DNA from: Limivivens sp034101475
Lineage (GTDB): Bacteria; Bacillota; Clostridia; Lachnospirales; Lachnospiraceae
Direction of reading: 5' to 3'
NCBI GenBank assembly: GCA_034101475.1
Contig: JAXEJQ010000024.1
Location: 7,313-71,312 of the forward strand
DNA length: 64,000 bases
Shown here: piece by piece, positions 41,684 through 50,164 of the stretch
Layout: every line of letters starts with the position of its first letter
How positions within the stretch are numbered: position 1 is the first letter of the stretch
Position numbers and translations under genes: made by a program
Notes under the pieces: model-generated
Told to the model about the DNA's origin: nothing
The model's input: only the letters and a program-made list of their open reading frames with translations
Databases searched by the model: none

Positions 41684-42796
41684 TCATTCGGCAAACGGTA
41701 ACGCATCGATACTCAGATCAGAGGCAGGCATGACCCATCCGATTTCAGAGTACCATACATATCCAACAGGAGGATCCGGTGCCACAATGGTTTCTCCTTC
41801 CGCATACTGGGCAGAGTAATACTCCTCCTCATCCAGATAGAAAGTCACGGTATACTTCGTCACCTCTTTGTCCTGCCAGTTTGCGGTAGCGGTGACATTG
41901 GCTGCGGGCATGGTGGTAGGCATGGAAGCCACCGTCTTGCCGCCTACCGTCCAGGTCCAGCCGGTGAAGGCCTTGCCTTCGGCAGTGGGATCGGCAGGAG
42001 CGGTCAGGGCTGTGCCGTAGTCTACCTGTTTGCTGTCTCCGTTGATGGTGAGGGTGTAGGAATTCACAGTCCACCTGGCTGTAACGGTCACATCATGGTC
42101 GGGCATAGTGCTGCCAATTTCGGTGTCCCAGCCTGCGAACTTCATGCCTTCTCTGGTGGGGGCTTCAGGATAGGAAATACTGGCTCCATATTTAACAATC
42201 GCAGTGGATATCACTCCGCCGAAGCCATCCAGAAATTTCAGGGTGTAGGAGTTGGTCGTCAGGTTTTGCAAGTTTTGGGTAGCGGTGACACTGGCTGCGG
42301 GCCTGATTCCGTCATATTGGTTCTTACCGTCATATTGGTCCTTAATAAAATCGGTAGAAGCAGCATTTGCCATGTTGAATTCAGTTGTGCGTGTCAGTTT
42401 TTTGACATCTTCAACGGATATCGTATGAGAGACTTTCAGATTGGATGAAGTGGACGGAAAGAGATTTTCAGTGCTGATCCTCATTCCTTCCGTTGCCATC
42501 TGAATGACGGACGTATTGTTGGTTTCTATTTTTTTATCTGTGGTCTCATTAGACGTCATTCTAACGGCCAGATACACTTTTAATGTGGAGATTGCAGTGA
42601 TTTTTATAGGCACATTTGAAGTTATGTTACTGTTTGAAGAGTTTAAAGTCACCTCTTCGCCTGGCTCATCCTTAGAGAAGTTCCAGTTGAGATCTGCAAA
42701 TATTTCTGCATCTTTCAAGTACCCTGCGGCGCTGGTCATGGGCAGCATGGCTGTGAAAAACAGAAGCAGGGACAATACGCGTATCATTTTTTTCAT
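41684..42796 (-). CDS. Secreted InlB B-repeat (Listeria-Bacteroides repeat) protein
   Basis: The 370-residue protein has a signal peptide (MKKMIRVLSLLLFFTAMLP), a novel N-terminal region of about 150 residues rich in Ser/Thr/Asn, and three Flg_new/InlB B-type repeats, recognisable by YTLKFLDGFGG... PTREGMKFAGWDT, MPDHDVTVTARW, YTLTINGDSK... FTGWTWT, MPAANVTATANW and YTVTFYLDEEEYY. These beta-grasp-like repeats are common in surface adhesins. No sorting motif is present, so it may be released or held non-covalently. The ATG at 42796 has GGAGG seven bases upstream and lies 2 bp after the TetR stop. Confidence 0.82.
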   Translation of the reverse strand: MKKMIRVLSLLLFFTAMLPMTSAAGYLKDAEIFADLNWNFSKDEPGEEVTLNSSNSNITSNVPIKITAISTLKVYLAVRMTSNETTDKKIETNNTSVIQMATEGMRISTENLFPSTSSNLKVSHTISVEDVKKLTRTTEFNMANAASTDFIKDQYDGKNQYDGIRPAASVTATQNLQNLTTNSYTLKFLDGFGGVISTAIVKYGASISYPEAPTREGMKFAGWDTEIGSTMPDHDVTVTARWTVNSYTLTINGDSKQVDYGTALTAPADPTAEGKAFTGWTWTVGGKTVASMPTTMPAANVTATANWQDKEVTKYTVTFYLDEEEYYSAQYAEGETIVAPDPPVGYVWYSEIGWVMPASDLSIDALPFAE

Positions 42797-42798
42797 GT

Positions 42799-43524
42799 TC
42801 AAGCCTCCTCGTATGGAATCTTGCTCCCGGGGATAGCCCGGGGCAGAGTGAATGAAAAGTGCATTTCCAGGGATTTCAGCAGCTCCTGCAATACCTGCTG
42901 GGCGATTTGCAGGATGTCCAGACCGTCCACAAAGGCGATGGCCTGTTCCGCTTCCTCCCGTGGCACATTGTAGCCCCCCAGGCTCAAAAAGAGGAAGCTG
43001 TGGAGCTTCTGCTCCAGGGTCAGTTCTTCGTCGCAGGCCCGGGCCATGTAGGCCCGCATCAGACCGGAGGAGCCGATGTCCAGCCGGTAGAAGTCCCCCT
43101 CGTCCAGCCCGGGAAGATAGGGATCAAAAATCTGCTTCAGCTCCCTGGCAGTCTGCCGGATGATGGATTCCAGAATCTTGGGCTGGGAATAGGCCACGAT
43201 GTAGATTTCCCGCAGGTTCTCGTTCAACTCCGTCAAGGTGAGCTGGATGGCGGTCTCGGCCGCGTAAACGTACACCGGGGGCAAATTTATGGCGCAAACC
43301 CGGGCCATGTCAAACTGACCGGAGAACATGAAGCCCACCAACTCCATCAGCACCCCGTCCTTGGTTTGGAACAGGTTCTGGAAGCTGGAGTTGGAAGCGC
43401 CGCTCTCGTGCAGGATTTCACTCATGGTGGTTTTTTTGTAGCCCTTCTCCAAAAAGAGACGGACACAGGTCTGTAAAATCCGGTTCTTCGTGGGGAGACT
43501 CACGTTAGTATTCGCCAAAGGCAT
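42799..43524 (-). CDS. TetR/AcrR-family transcriptional regulator
   Basis: The 241-residue protein has the TetR helix-turn-helix (NRILQTCVRLFLEKGYKKTTMSEILHESGASNSSFQNLFQTKDGVL; quoted in outline, about residues 13-55) and a ligand-binding C-terminal domain. The ATG at 43524 is only one base after AGGAGG, so the TTG two codons later (43518), seven bases from it, may be the real start. It heads the unit with the InlB-repeat and secreted proteins and probably represses its own promoter at the palindrome just upstream. Confidence 0.87.
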   Translation of the reverse strand: MPLANTNVSLPTKNRILQTCVRLFLEKGYKKTTMSEILHESGASNSSFQNLFQTKDGVLMELVGFMFSGQFDMARVCAINLPPVYVYAAETAIQLTLTELNENLREIYIVAYSQPKILESIIRQTARELKQIFDPYLPGLDEGDFYRLDIGSSGLMRAYMARACDEELTLEQKLHSFLFLSLGGYNVPREEAEQAIAFVDGLDILQIAQQVLQELLKSLEMHFSFTLPRAIPGSKIPYEEA

Positions 43525-43538
43525 TCCTCCTTTCACTT

Positions 43539-43552
43539 TGGCTTGCAAGCCA
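43539..43552. promoter_or_regulatory. Candidate TetR operator
   Basis: TGGCTTGCAAGCCA is a perfect 14-bp palindrome between the likely transcription start and the regulator's start codon. Confidence 0.55.
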
Positions 43553-43568
43553 TTGGCCTATATGCCAT

Positions 43569-43596
43569 ATTATACCAGAAATCAAACAGAATGCAA
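43569..43596 (-). promoter_or_regulatory. Promoter of the TetR unit
   Basis: Minus-strand TTGCAT (43591-43596) and a perfect TATAAT (43569-43574) are 16 bp apart. Confidence 0.55.
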
Positions 43597-43758
43597 GAGG
43601 AAGATAGCGATTCCGGCTTTTACCTGTTTGGTGAAAAGAAAAAGATGCGGATTTGGCTGTCCGGTGTTATACTGAATGCAGAGCGGCAGCCTTTTTGCTT
43701 TCGGAAAGGGCACGGGGGCTGCGCGAAAATCAAAATCAACAGGGAGGAATGAAATCCA

Positions 43759-44688
43759 ATGAAGAAAATAGAAAAAGTGACACTGGCCGGACTGGGAGCC
43801 ATCGGCTGTTTCTTTGCGCCGGGGCTGTACGGGACGCTGGGAGAAAATTTTCGGGTGCTGGCAGGCGGGGAACGAAAGAAACGTCTGGAGGACAGGGGCG
43901 TGGTCATCAATGAAAAAACCTATCATTTTCCCATCGTAGAGCCGGAAACCGAGGGAGATCCGGCAGATCTGGTTATAATCAGCGTAAAGGATACCGGACT
44001 GGCGGCTGCCATCGCGGACCTGAAGAACCAGGTGGGAGCGGATACGCTGATTCTGTCTGTGCTGAACGGAGTGGAAAGCGAGGAAAAAGTGGCGGAAGTC
44101 TATGGATGGGAGCATGTTCTGTATTCGTTGATGCGGGTATCCTCTGTGATGCGGGACGGCGTCTGCAGCTATGATCCGGCAAATGGAGCGGTTTTCTTTG
44201 GAGAGAAGGAAAACCGGGTACTCTCAGACCGGGTACTGGCGGTGAAGGAGCTGTTTGATGCCAGCCGGATCCGCTATGTGATCGAGGAGGATATGATTCA
44301 TGCCATCTGGTATAAGTTCATGGCAAATGTGGGAGAGAATATGACCTGCGCCGTTCTGGGAATTCCCTTTGGGGAATACCGCACCAACGCCCATGCCAAC
44401 TGGCTGCGGGAAGCTGCCATGCGGGAGGTTCAGGCCATTGCCCGGGAAAAGGGAATTCTGCTGACAGAGGAAGAGTTTATCCGGCAGGGGAAGATTATTC
44501 TGGGGATCCGTCCGGAAAATAAACCCTCTACACTGCAGGATCTGGAGCAGGGGAGAAAGACGGAAATTGAGATGTTTTCCGGCAAGGTGGTGCGCCTGGG
44601 ACAGGAGCTGGGGATTCCAACGCCGGTCAATGAGGTGTACTACCATGCGGTAAAGGCGCTGGAGGAAAAAGGAATAAAACAGGAGTAA
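43759..44688 (+). CDS. panE: Ketopantoate reductase family protein
   Basis: The 309-residue protein has the N-terminal Rossmann motif LAGLGAIGCFFAP, the VIISVKDTG segment, SVLNGVESEE with the conserved Asn, and the C-terminal ApbA domain with the catalytic Lys in MIHAIWYKFMANVG. Family members reduce 2-dehydropantoate to pantoate with NADPH for CoA synthesis, but many paralogues act on other keto acids. No other pan genes are near and the next gene is an alcohol dehydrogenase, so the substrate is uncertain. Confidence 0.85.
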   Translation: MKKIEKVTLAGLGAIGCFFAPGLYGTLGENFRVLAGGERKKRLEDRGVVINEKTYHFPIVEPETEGDPADLVIISVKDTGLAAAIADLKNQVGADTLILSVLNGVESEEKVAEVYGWEHVLYSLMRVSSVMRDGVCSYDPANGAVFFGEKENRVLSDRVLAVKELFDASRIRYVIEEDMIHAIWYKFMANVGENMTCAVLGIPFGEYRTNAHANWLREAAMREVQAIAREKGILLTEEEFIRQGKIILGIRPENKPSTLQDLEQGRKTEIEMFSGKVVRLGQELGIPTPVNEVYYHAVKALEEKGIKQE

Positions 44689-44705
44689 AACAGGAGTAAA
44701 ACAGG
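44673..44705 (+). repeat. 11-bp unit repeated three times across the panE stop
   Basis: A(A/G)TAAAACAGG occurs three times head to tail. The first copy holds the final codons, the second the stop, and the last supplies the ribosome site of the next gene. Confidence 0.85.
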
Positions 44706-44717
44706 AGGGGATAAGAG

Positions 44718-45899
44718 ATGTTGAATTTTCAGTATTATACACCGACAAAGGTGGTATTTGGGAAGGATACGGAGAAACAGGCCGGAGAACTGGTAAAGGA
44801 GCAGGGCTGCAAAAAGGTGCTGGTGCATTACGGCGGCAGCAGCGCGAAAAAATCCGGGCTTCTGGATCGGATCTGCGATTCGCTGCGGGAAGCCGGCGTG
44901 GATTATGTGACCCTTGGAGGTGTGGTGCCCAATCCCCATCTTTCCAAGGTGTACGAGGGTATTGAACTCTGCAGAAAAGAGGGCGTGGACTTTCTTCTGG
45001 CAGTGGGCGGCGGAAGTGTGATCGATTCTGCCAAGGCCATCGGTTACGGAGTGTTCAACGGAGGAGATGTCTGGGATTTTTACGCGAGAAAACGGGCTGC
45101 CGAAGGCTGCCTTCCCATCGGCGCGGTGCTGACCATCGCGGCGGCGGGCAGTGAGATGAGCGATTCCTCGGTGATTACCAACGAGGAAGGGTGGCTGAAG
45201 CGGGGCTACAGCAGCAATTACTGCCGCTGCCGGTTTGCCATCATGAATCCGGAGCTGACTTATACGCTGCCGGCTTATCAGACGGCCAGCGGCTGCGTGG
45301 ATATTCTGATGCATACCATGGAGCGCTATTTCACGAAAACAGAGCATACCATGATGACGGACGGGATCTGCGAGGCGCTGATGCGCACCGTGATTTATAA
45401 TGCGAAAGTCCTGAAGGAGGATCCACGGAATTATGATGCCCGGGCCGAAGTGATGTGGGCGGGAAGCCTTTCCCACAACGGGCTCACCGGCTGCGGAACA
45501 GCGGGAGACTGGGCCAGCCATCAGCTGGAGCATGAGCTGGGCGGTATGTTCGACGTGGCTCACGGAGCAGGACTGGCGGCCATCTGGGGAAGCTGGGCCC
45601 GCTATGTTTACCGGGAGAAACCGGAGCGCTTTGCGCAGTTTGCCGCCAACGTGTTTGGAATTCCCTGTGATTATTCTGATTTGGAAAAAACAGCATTGGA
45701 CGGAATCCGGGCCATGGAGGATTTTTACCGGAGCATCGATATGCCCACCTGCCTCTCAGAGCTGGGCATTCACCTGACTGAAGAGCAGATCGAAGAGCTG
45801 GCGTACAAGTGCAGCTTTATGGGAAAACGGACCGTGGGAGGCTTCCGGGTTCTGGAGATCCCGGATATGCAGGAAATTTACCGGATGGCCAACCGATAG
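44718..45899 (+). CDS. Iron-containing alcohol dehydrogenase, butanol-dehydrogenase type (YqhD/BdhA)
   Basis: The 393-residue protein opens FQYYTPTKVVFGKDTE, has the nucleotide-binding GGGSVIDSAKAIGYG (about residues 96-110) and metal ligands in CVDILMHTMERYF and HQLEHELGGMFDVAHGAG. This subgroup usually uses NADPH and reduces aldehydes to alcohols. It lies 29 bp after the panE-like gene with a GGAGGGG ribosome site. It converges on pduL; together they could handle short-chain aldehydes and acyl phosphates. Confidence 0.92.
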   Translation: MLNFQYYTPTKVVFGKDTEKQAGELVKEQGCKKVLVHYGGSSAKKSGLLDRICDSLREAGVDYVTLGGVVPNPHLSKVYEGIELCRKEGVDFLLAVGGGSVIDSAKAIGYGVFNGGDVWDFYARKRAAEGCLPIGAVLTIAAAGSEMSDSSVITNEEGWLKRGYSSNYCRCRFAIMNPELTYTLPAYQTASGCVDILMHTMERYFTKTEHTMMTDGICEALMRTVIYNAKVLKEDPRNYDARAEVMWAGSLSHNGLTGCGTAGDWASHQLEHELGGMFDVAHGAGLAAIWGSWARYVYREKPERFAQFAANVFGIPCDYSDLEKTALDGIRAMEDFYRSIDMPTCLSELGIHLTEEQIEELAYKCSFMGKRTVGGFRVLEIPDMQEIYRMANR

Positions 45900-45906
45900 A
45901 AACTTG

Positions 45907-45992
45907 TGCCGGCGTCGAAGGGGTCCATGCCGGTGCCGAAGGGATCCGCGGCAGCACCGGAAAGGGCCTGTGCCAACACCAGAAAGGGCCCG
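45907..45992. repeat. Four degenerate 21-22 bp tandem repeats between Fe-ADH and pduL
   Basis: Units start TGCCGGCGTCGAAGGGGTCC, TGCCGGTGCCGAAGGGATCC, CGGCAGCACCGGAAAGGGCC and TGCCAACACCAGAAAGGGCC. They fill the whole gap between two convergent genes, and units 2 and 3 can pair (CCGGTGC with GCACCGG). Confidence 0.8.
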
Positions 45993-45994
45993 GA

Positions 45995-46636
45995 TCAGCG
46001 CTTGATTCCGTCCTGAAGCTCCTCCGCCCACATCTGCAGGTTATAGCTTTTTCCGTCAAAAAGCTTCAGGATGACTCCGAAGGGCGAGGCATCGTTTGCG
46101 AAGGCGTTTGCCTCGTCCGTATCCACATGCATGGCGAGACGGTAATCAGGATGGACACGCACCACCACATCCGCAAAAATCAGCGCGCGCTCATAGCTCT
46201 CCGTGATCACAAAGACATCTTCATTGTCCCGGACGTTCATACGGTAGGCTTCGCTGGGGGTCATATGGATATGACGCTTTGCCACAATCACGCCTCTGGG
46301 AATCTGGAGGGTTCCGGCAGGACCCGTCAGAGTACAGCCCGGCGTACCGGCAATATCGCCGGACTGCCGGATCACACTGGGAACGCCCAGCTTTCTGGCA
46401 TCGGTGACGGAAATCTCCACCTGTGTTTCCTTCCGGCAGGGACCCAGGACGGCAAAATTTTCAAAGCTGCCTTTGGGGCCGGATACGGTGACGCGCTCCT
46501 GACAGAGATACTGGCCCGGCTGGCTGAGTTCCTTCACATAGGTGGGCCGTGTGCCCGGGCCGAAGAGCTTTTCAAAATCGGTCTGGGAAAGGTGGATGTG
46601 TCTGGCAGAGGTTTCAATGGGAATTTTCTGACTCAT
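45995..46636 (-). CDS. pduL: Phosphate propanoyltransferase
   Basis: PduL moves an acyl group between CoA and phosphate. The 213-residue protein has both zinc-binding repeats: ETSARHIHLSQTDFEKLFG near the N-terminus and AKRHIHMTPSEAYRMNVRD in the second half, with HVDTDEANA near the end. There is no N-terminal microcompartment-targeting helix, so it is probably a housekeeping phosphotransacylase for acetate or propionate formation. The ATG at 46636 is set by AGGAG nine bases upstream. No pdu shell genes are nearby. Confidence 0.9.
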   Translation of the reverse strand: MSQKIPIETSARHIHLSQTDFEKLFGPGTRPTYVKELSQPGQYLCQERVTVSGPKGSFENFAVLGPCRKETQVEISVTDARKLGVPSVIRQSGDIAGTPGCTLTGPAGTLQIPRGVIVAKRHIHMTPSEAYRMNVRDNEDVFVITESYERALIFADVVVRVHPDYRLAMHVDTDEANAFANDASPFGVILKLFDGKSYNLQMWAEELQDGIKR

Positions 46637-46678
46637 TACTTTAAACTCCTGTGTGAAAATCAATGGAAGGTATATGGA

Positions 46679-46912
46679 TTACCCGACAAATGAGCCTTCC
46701 GTCGATTTTTCTGTGCTGCGCGTCTTCGCTTCGCTGCGGTCGGTGCTTAACGCGTCCCACTGGGACGCAGCACCCAAAATCGACGAAAACATTCGTAATC
46801 CGCTCATTTTTCTGCGAAAAATGGCTGCCTGCTCATGTTTTGCGGGCCCCATAGACATGAAAATCCATGCAAACACGGATTTTCATGTCCATTTGTCCCT
46901 TGGCTCATTATA
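46679..46912 (-). repeat. Composite element B (B2 plus B3)
   Basis: The first part (46679-46830) is an inverted copy of 37138-37273 with a larger loop that contains a GCGTCCC/GGGACGC hairpin. The second part (46848-46912) is an inverted copy of 17478-17546 with the ATGAAAATCC/GGATTTTCAT hairpin. No reading frame in it looks coding. Confidence 0.8.
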
Positions 46913-46954
46913 TCTTCTTTTTGGATCTTTCTCAATAGGAAAATCGGGTTTCTC

Positions 46955-46984
46955 TTGACAGAGCCGGAGGAGACGGGAGATAAT
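46955..46984 (+). promoter_or_regulatory. Promoter of the aldose-epimerase gene
   Basis: A perfect TTGACA (46955-46960) and GATAAT (46979-46984) are 18 bp apart. Confidence 0.65.
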
Positions 46985-47057
46985 AAAGAAAACAGGCGGG
47001 CAATTTGCGGCTTCCTCGGATGCAGAACGCCTGCGAAACAGAACAGGGGGTTTTGAG

Positions 47058-47906
47058 ATGAATCAGATGGAAAATGAAACATTACTCGTGGAGATCAGCG
47101 ATCATGGGGCGGAGCTTTCCAGAATTTACCGGAAGGATACGGGCAGAGAAGTGCTCTGGAATGCGGATCCTGCTTTCTGGAACCGTCACGCGCCGGTGCT
47201 GTTTCCCTTTGTGGGGGCGTCCAATGAAGGCGTTTACCATTATCAGGGCAGAGAATATCCCATGAAGCAGCATGGCTTTGCCAGAGATCTGGAGTTTGAG
47301 CTGGTGAGCGCCGGGGAAAATCAGGTGGTGCACCGTCTGGAGAGCAGTGAGAAAACCAGGGAGCAGTATCCCTTTGATTTTTGCCTGACCATTACACACC
47401 GGCTGGAGGGGAATCGGATCACCGTCGGGTGGAAAGTGGAAAACCGGACGGAGGGAATCCTGTACTTTACCATCGGCGCCCATCCGGCCTTCAATGTGGA
47501 AAAAGGCAGCTATCTGGTGACGGAAGGCCATGAGGAACTGAAATTTATCCGGATCAATGAACCCGGCACCGCACTGCCGGAGGTTTACACGCTGAAGCTT
47601 CCGGGCGGAAGACTTCAGATGCCGGAGAACATGTTTGATGAGGGCGTTTACATTTTTGAGGATGGTCAGCTTGACCGGGTTGGTCTGGCCGGACCGGACG
47701 GAGCGCCCATTGTGACCGTTTCCTGTCCTGGCTTCCCCTATGTGGGTGTCTGGGCGAAGCCGGGATCTTCCTTCGTCTGCCTGGAGCCCTGGTACGGCAG
47801 GACGGATGACACGGGCTATACCGGCGATCTTTCCGGAAAAACAGGTGTGCAGAAGCTGGAAAAGGACGGAGTCTTCGAAGTGTCCTATGAAATCGTGATC
47901 GGTTAG
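47058..47906 (+). CDS. Aldose 1-epimerase family protein (LacX-like)
   Basis: The 282-residue protein has the galactose-mutarotase fold markers: GAELSRIYRKDTGREVLWN, APVLFPFVG, the catalytic His in YPMKQHGFARD, a second His in IGAHPAFNV, and FVCLEPWYGRTD near the C-terminus. Such proteins interconvert sugar anomers in the cytoplasm. The LacX-like subgroup often has unassigned substrates. It is monocistronic with GGGGG upstream of the ATG. Confidence 0.9.
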   Translation: MNQMENETLLVEISDHGAELSRIYRKDTGREVLWNADPAFWNRHAPVLFPFVGASNEGVYHYQGREYPMKQHGFARDLEFELVSAGENQVVHRLESSEKTREQYPFDFCLTITHRLEGNRITVGWKVENRTEGILYFTIGAHPAFNVEKGSYLVTEGHEELKFIRINEPGTALPEVYTLKLPGGRLQMPENMFDEGVYIFEDGQLDRVGLAGPDGAPIVTVSCPGFPYVGVWAKPGSSFVCLEPWYGRTDDTGYTGDLSGKTGVQKLEKDGVFEVSYEIVIG

Positions 47907-47956
47907 CAGATAGATGAGACGAAAAGCAGTGTGTGCCGCGGTTGGCAATTTTCCCC

Positions 47957-47985
47957 TTGACGCGTCTGAAAATAAATGGTATGGT
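47957..47985 (+). promoter_or_regulatory. Promoter of the purO-purH operon
   Basis: TTGACG (47957-47962) and TATGGT (47980-47985) are 17 bp apart, just before the ZTP aptamer. Confidence 0.6.
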
Positions 47986-47997
47986 TAAGACAATTAT

Positions 47998-48063
47998 ACG
48001 ACTGACGGAAGTGGAATTGACCACAGGAAGTATAATGGGAGGAAAGGCCGACCGTCTGGGCAT
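47998..48063 (+). promoter_or_regulatory. ZTP/ZMP riboswitch (pfl motif)
   Basis: ACGACTGACGGAAGTGG followed by a linker with GGGAGGAAAGG and the highly conserved CCGACCGTCTGGGCA matches the pfl aptamer. It precedes genes for the two steps that use ZMP (AICAR nucleotide), the classic context. ZTP/ZMP should promote expression. Confidence 0.9.
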
Positions 48064-48089
48064 CAGTGCCTGGAAGTGGGTCTTTTTTT
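48051..48089 (+). terminator. Terminator competing with the ZTP aptamer
   Basis: GACC...GGGCA-TCAG-TGCCT...GGGTC can form a hairpin followed by seven T's. Its 5' arm is the conserved 3' part of the aptamer. Confidence 0.75.
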
Positions 48090-48128
48090 GCGCAAATACA
48101 AGCAAACACCAGTAAAGGAGCGAAAACC

Positions 48129-48842
48129 ATGGAAATGTTATCTCTGGAAAAGGAACTGAAAGAAAATTCTTATCCCGGCAGAGGGATTATCATCGGCAGA
48201 TCCGCAGATGGTACCAAGGCAGTGACTGCGTATTTCATCATGGGCAGAAGCGAAAACAGCAGAAACCGAATTTTTGTGGAAGATGGAGAAGGGATCCGCA
48301 CCCAGGCCTTTGACCCGTCAAAACTGGTAGACCCGAGCCTGATCATTTATGCGCCTGTGCGTGTTCTGGGAAATAAAACCATTGTGACCAACGGAGACCA
48401 GACGGATACCATCTACGAGGGGATGGACAGGCAGCTTACCTTCGAACAGTCTTTAAGATGCCGGGAGTTTGAGCCGGATGGCCCTGCCTACACGCCGCGT
48501 ATTTCCGGTATTATGCACGTGGAAGGCGGAAAATACAGCTACGCGCTGTCTATTCTGAAGAGTGACAATGGAAATCCAAAGGCCTGCAACCGCTATACCT
48601 TCGCTTACGAAAACTGTGTGGCCGGTGAAGGACGCTTTATCCACACCTACAAGTGTGACGGCAATCCCCTTCCGAGCTTTGAGGGAGAGCCCAAGCTGGT
48701 TTCCATTCCGGATGATATGGAAGCTTTTGCGGAGATGCTCTGGAGCAGCCTGAATGAGGATAATAAAGTATCCCTGTTTGTGCGCTATATTGACATTGCA
48801 ACAGGAAAATATGAATCCAAGATCATCAACAAGAACAAATAA
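48129..48842 (+). CDS. purO: IMP cyclohydrolase, PurO-like
   Basis: This 237-residue protein fits the PurO-like IMP cyclohydrolase family (PF07826), with YPGRGIIIGRSADGTKAVTAYFIMGRS near the N-terminus and FVRYIDIATG near the end; motifs are quoted in outline. It closes the ring of FAICAR to give IMP, the last step of purine synthesis. The ATG at 48129 has AAAGGAG nine bases upstream; the frame is open through the leader. It pairs with the separate formyltransferase that follows, replacing the usual bifunctional PurH. Confidence 0.9.
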   Translation: MEMLSLEKELKENSYPGRGIIIGRSADGTKAVTAYFIMGRSENSRNRIFVEDGEGIRTQAFDPSKLVDPSLIIYAPVRVLGNKTIVTNGDQTDTIYEGMDRQLTFEQSLRCREFEPDGPAYTPRISGIMHVEGGKYSYALSILKSDNGNPKACNRYTFAYENCVAGEGRFIHTYKCDGNPLPSFEGEPKLVSIPDDMEAFAEMLWSSLNEDNKVSLFVRYIDIATGKYESKIINKNK

Positions 48843-48854
48843 GGAGACGGTATC

Positions 48855-50033
48855 ATGAACGAACTGGCATTAAAATACGGCTGTAACCCCAATCAGAAAC
48901 CTTCCAGAATCTACATGGAAAACGGTGAGGAGCTTCCTATTAAAGTACTTTCCGGGAAGCCGGGTTATATCAATTTCCTGGATGCCTTTAACGGCTGGCA
49001 GCTCGTCAGAGAGTTAAAGGATGCCACGGGACTTCCGGCAGCGACTTCTTTTAAGCATGTATCCCCGGCCGGGGCTGCAGTGGGCCTTCCGCTGACAGAA
49101 ACCCTGGCAAAAATTTACTGGGTGGACGATCTGGGAGAGCTTTCTCCCCTGGCATGCGCTTACGCAAGAGCCAGAGGCGCAGACAGGATGTCTTCCTTTG
49201 GTGATTTTATTTCCCTGTCTGATGTGTGCGACAGGGACACGGCAATGCTGATCAAGAGAGAGGTTTCCGACGGTGTGATCGCACCGGGCTATACGGAGGA
49301 GGCTCTGGAGATTCTGAAGCAGAAAAAGAACGGCAATTATAATGTGATTCAGATTGATGAAAATTATCGTCCGGCTCCCCTGGAGCACAAGCAGGTATAT
49401 GGCGTGACCTTTGAACAGGGACGTCAGGAGCTGAAGATTGACGATGCCTTTCTGGCAAATGTGGTCACGGAGAACAAGGACATCCCGGCGGAAGCTCTGA
49501 TGGATCTGAAAATTTCCCTGATTACCCTGAAATATACCCAGTCCAATTCGGTATGCTTTGTAAAGGGCGGACAGGCCATCGGAATCGGAGCAGGCCAGCA
49601 GTCCCGTGTTCACTGTACCCGTCTGGCCGGCCAGAAGGCAGACAACTGGTTCCTGCGTCAGTGCCCGAAGGTGATGGAACTGCCGTTCCGGGATGATATC
49701 AAGCGCGCGGAGCGTGACAATGCCATCGATGTCTACATCGGTGAGGAATATATGGATGTTCTGGCAGACGGTGCCTGGGAGAAGGTTTTCAAGACCAAGC
49801 CGGAGGTCTTCACCAGAGAGGAAAAACGGGCATGGCTGGATCAGATGACGGATGTGACCCTGGGTTCCGACGCATTCTTCCCCTTCAGCGACAACATTGA
49901 GCGTGCGCACAAGAGCGGGGTAAAATATATCGCAGAGCCGGGCGGATCTGTCCGTGATGATGCAGTCATCGAAACCTGCAATAAATATGGAATGGCCATG
50001 TGCTTCACCGGCATTCGTCTGTTCCATCACTGA
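48855..50033 (+). CDS. purH: AICAR formyltransferase (PurH C-domain only)
   Basis: The 392-residue protein carries the AICARFT domain, visible in LKYGCNPNQKPSRIY, the catalytic-type TSFKHVSPAGAAVG, KYTQSNSVCFVKGGQAIGIG and DAFFPFSDNIERAHKSGV. It formylates AICAR with 10-formyl-THF. The N-terminal MGS-like cyclohydrolase domain of standard PurH (about 520 residues) is absent; its job is done by the upstream PurO. The gap is 12 bp. Confidence 0.95.
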   Translation: MNELALKYGCNPNQKPSRIYMENGEELPIKVLSGKPGYINFLDAFNGWQLVRELKDATGLPAATSFKHVSPAGAAVGLPLTETLAKIYWVDDLGELSPLACAYARARGADRMSSFGDFISLSDVCDRDTAMLIKREVSDGVIAPGYTEEALEILKQKKNGNYNVIQIDENYRPAPLEHKQVYGVTFEQGRQELKIDDAFLANVVTENKDIPAEALMDLKISLITLKYTQSNSVCFVKGGQAIGIGAGQQSRVHCTRLAGQKADNWFLRQCPKVMELPFRDDIKRAERDNAIDVYIGEEYMDVLADGAWEKVFKTKPEVFTREEKRAWLDQMTDVTLGSDAFFPFSDNIERAHKSGVKYIAEPGGSVRDDAVIETCNKYGMAMCFTGIRLFHH

Positions 50034-50094
50034 AAAAGAGGTTTGCCTGGGCAGACATCCCGAGGGTGCCGCAGACAGCAGAGCTTCCGATTTC

Positions 50095-50123
50095 GAGGGC
50101 CGCTTTCTGCGGGGCCCTCTTTT
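50095..50123 (+). terminator. Terminator of purO-purH
   Basis: GAGGGCC..GC pairs with GC..GGCCCTC around CTTTCT, followed by TTTT. Confidence 0.85.
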
Positions 50124-50164
50124 GAAACAAAACGTTGGAATCTGATGAGAGAAGAGGAAACAGC

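Noticed and set aside
45995..46636. PduL considered as part of a microcompartment locus
   Set aside because: No shell proteins or signature enzymes flank it and no encapsulation peptide is visible.
46653..46958. An open frame across the composite repeat before the epimerase gene
   Set aside because: The same sequence recurs in parts at other intergenic sites in both orientations, and the frame lacks a ribosome site.
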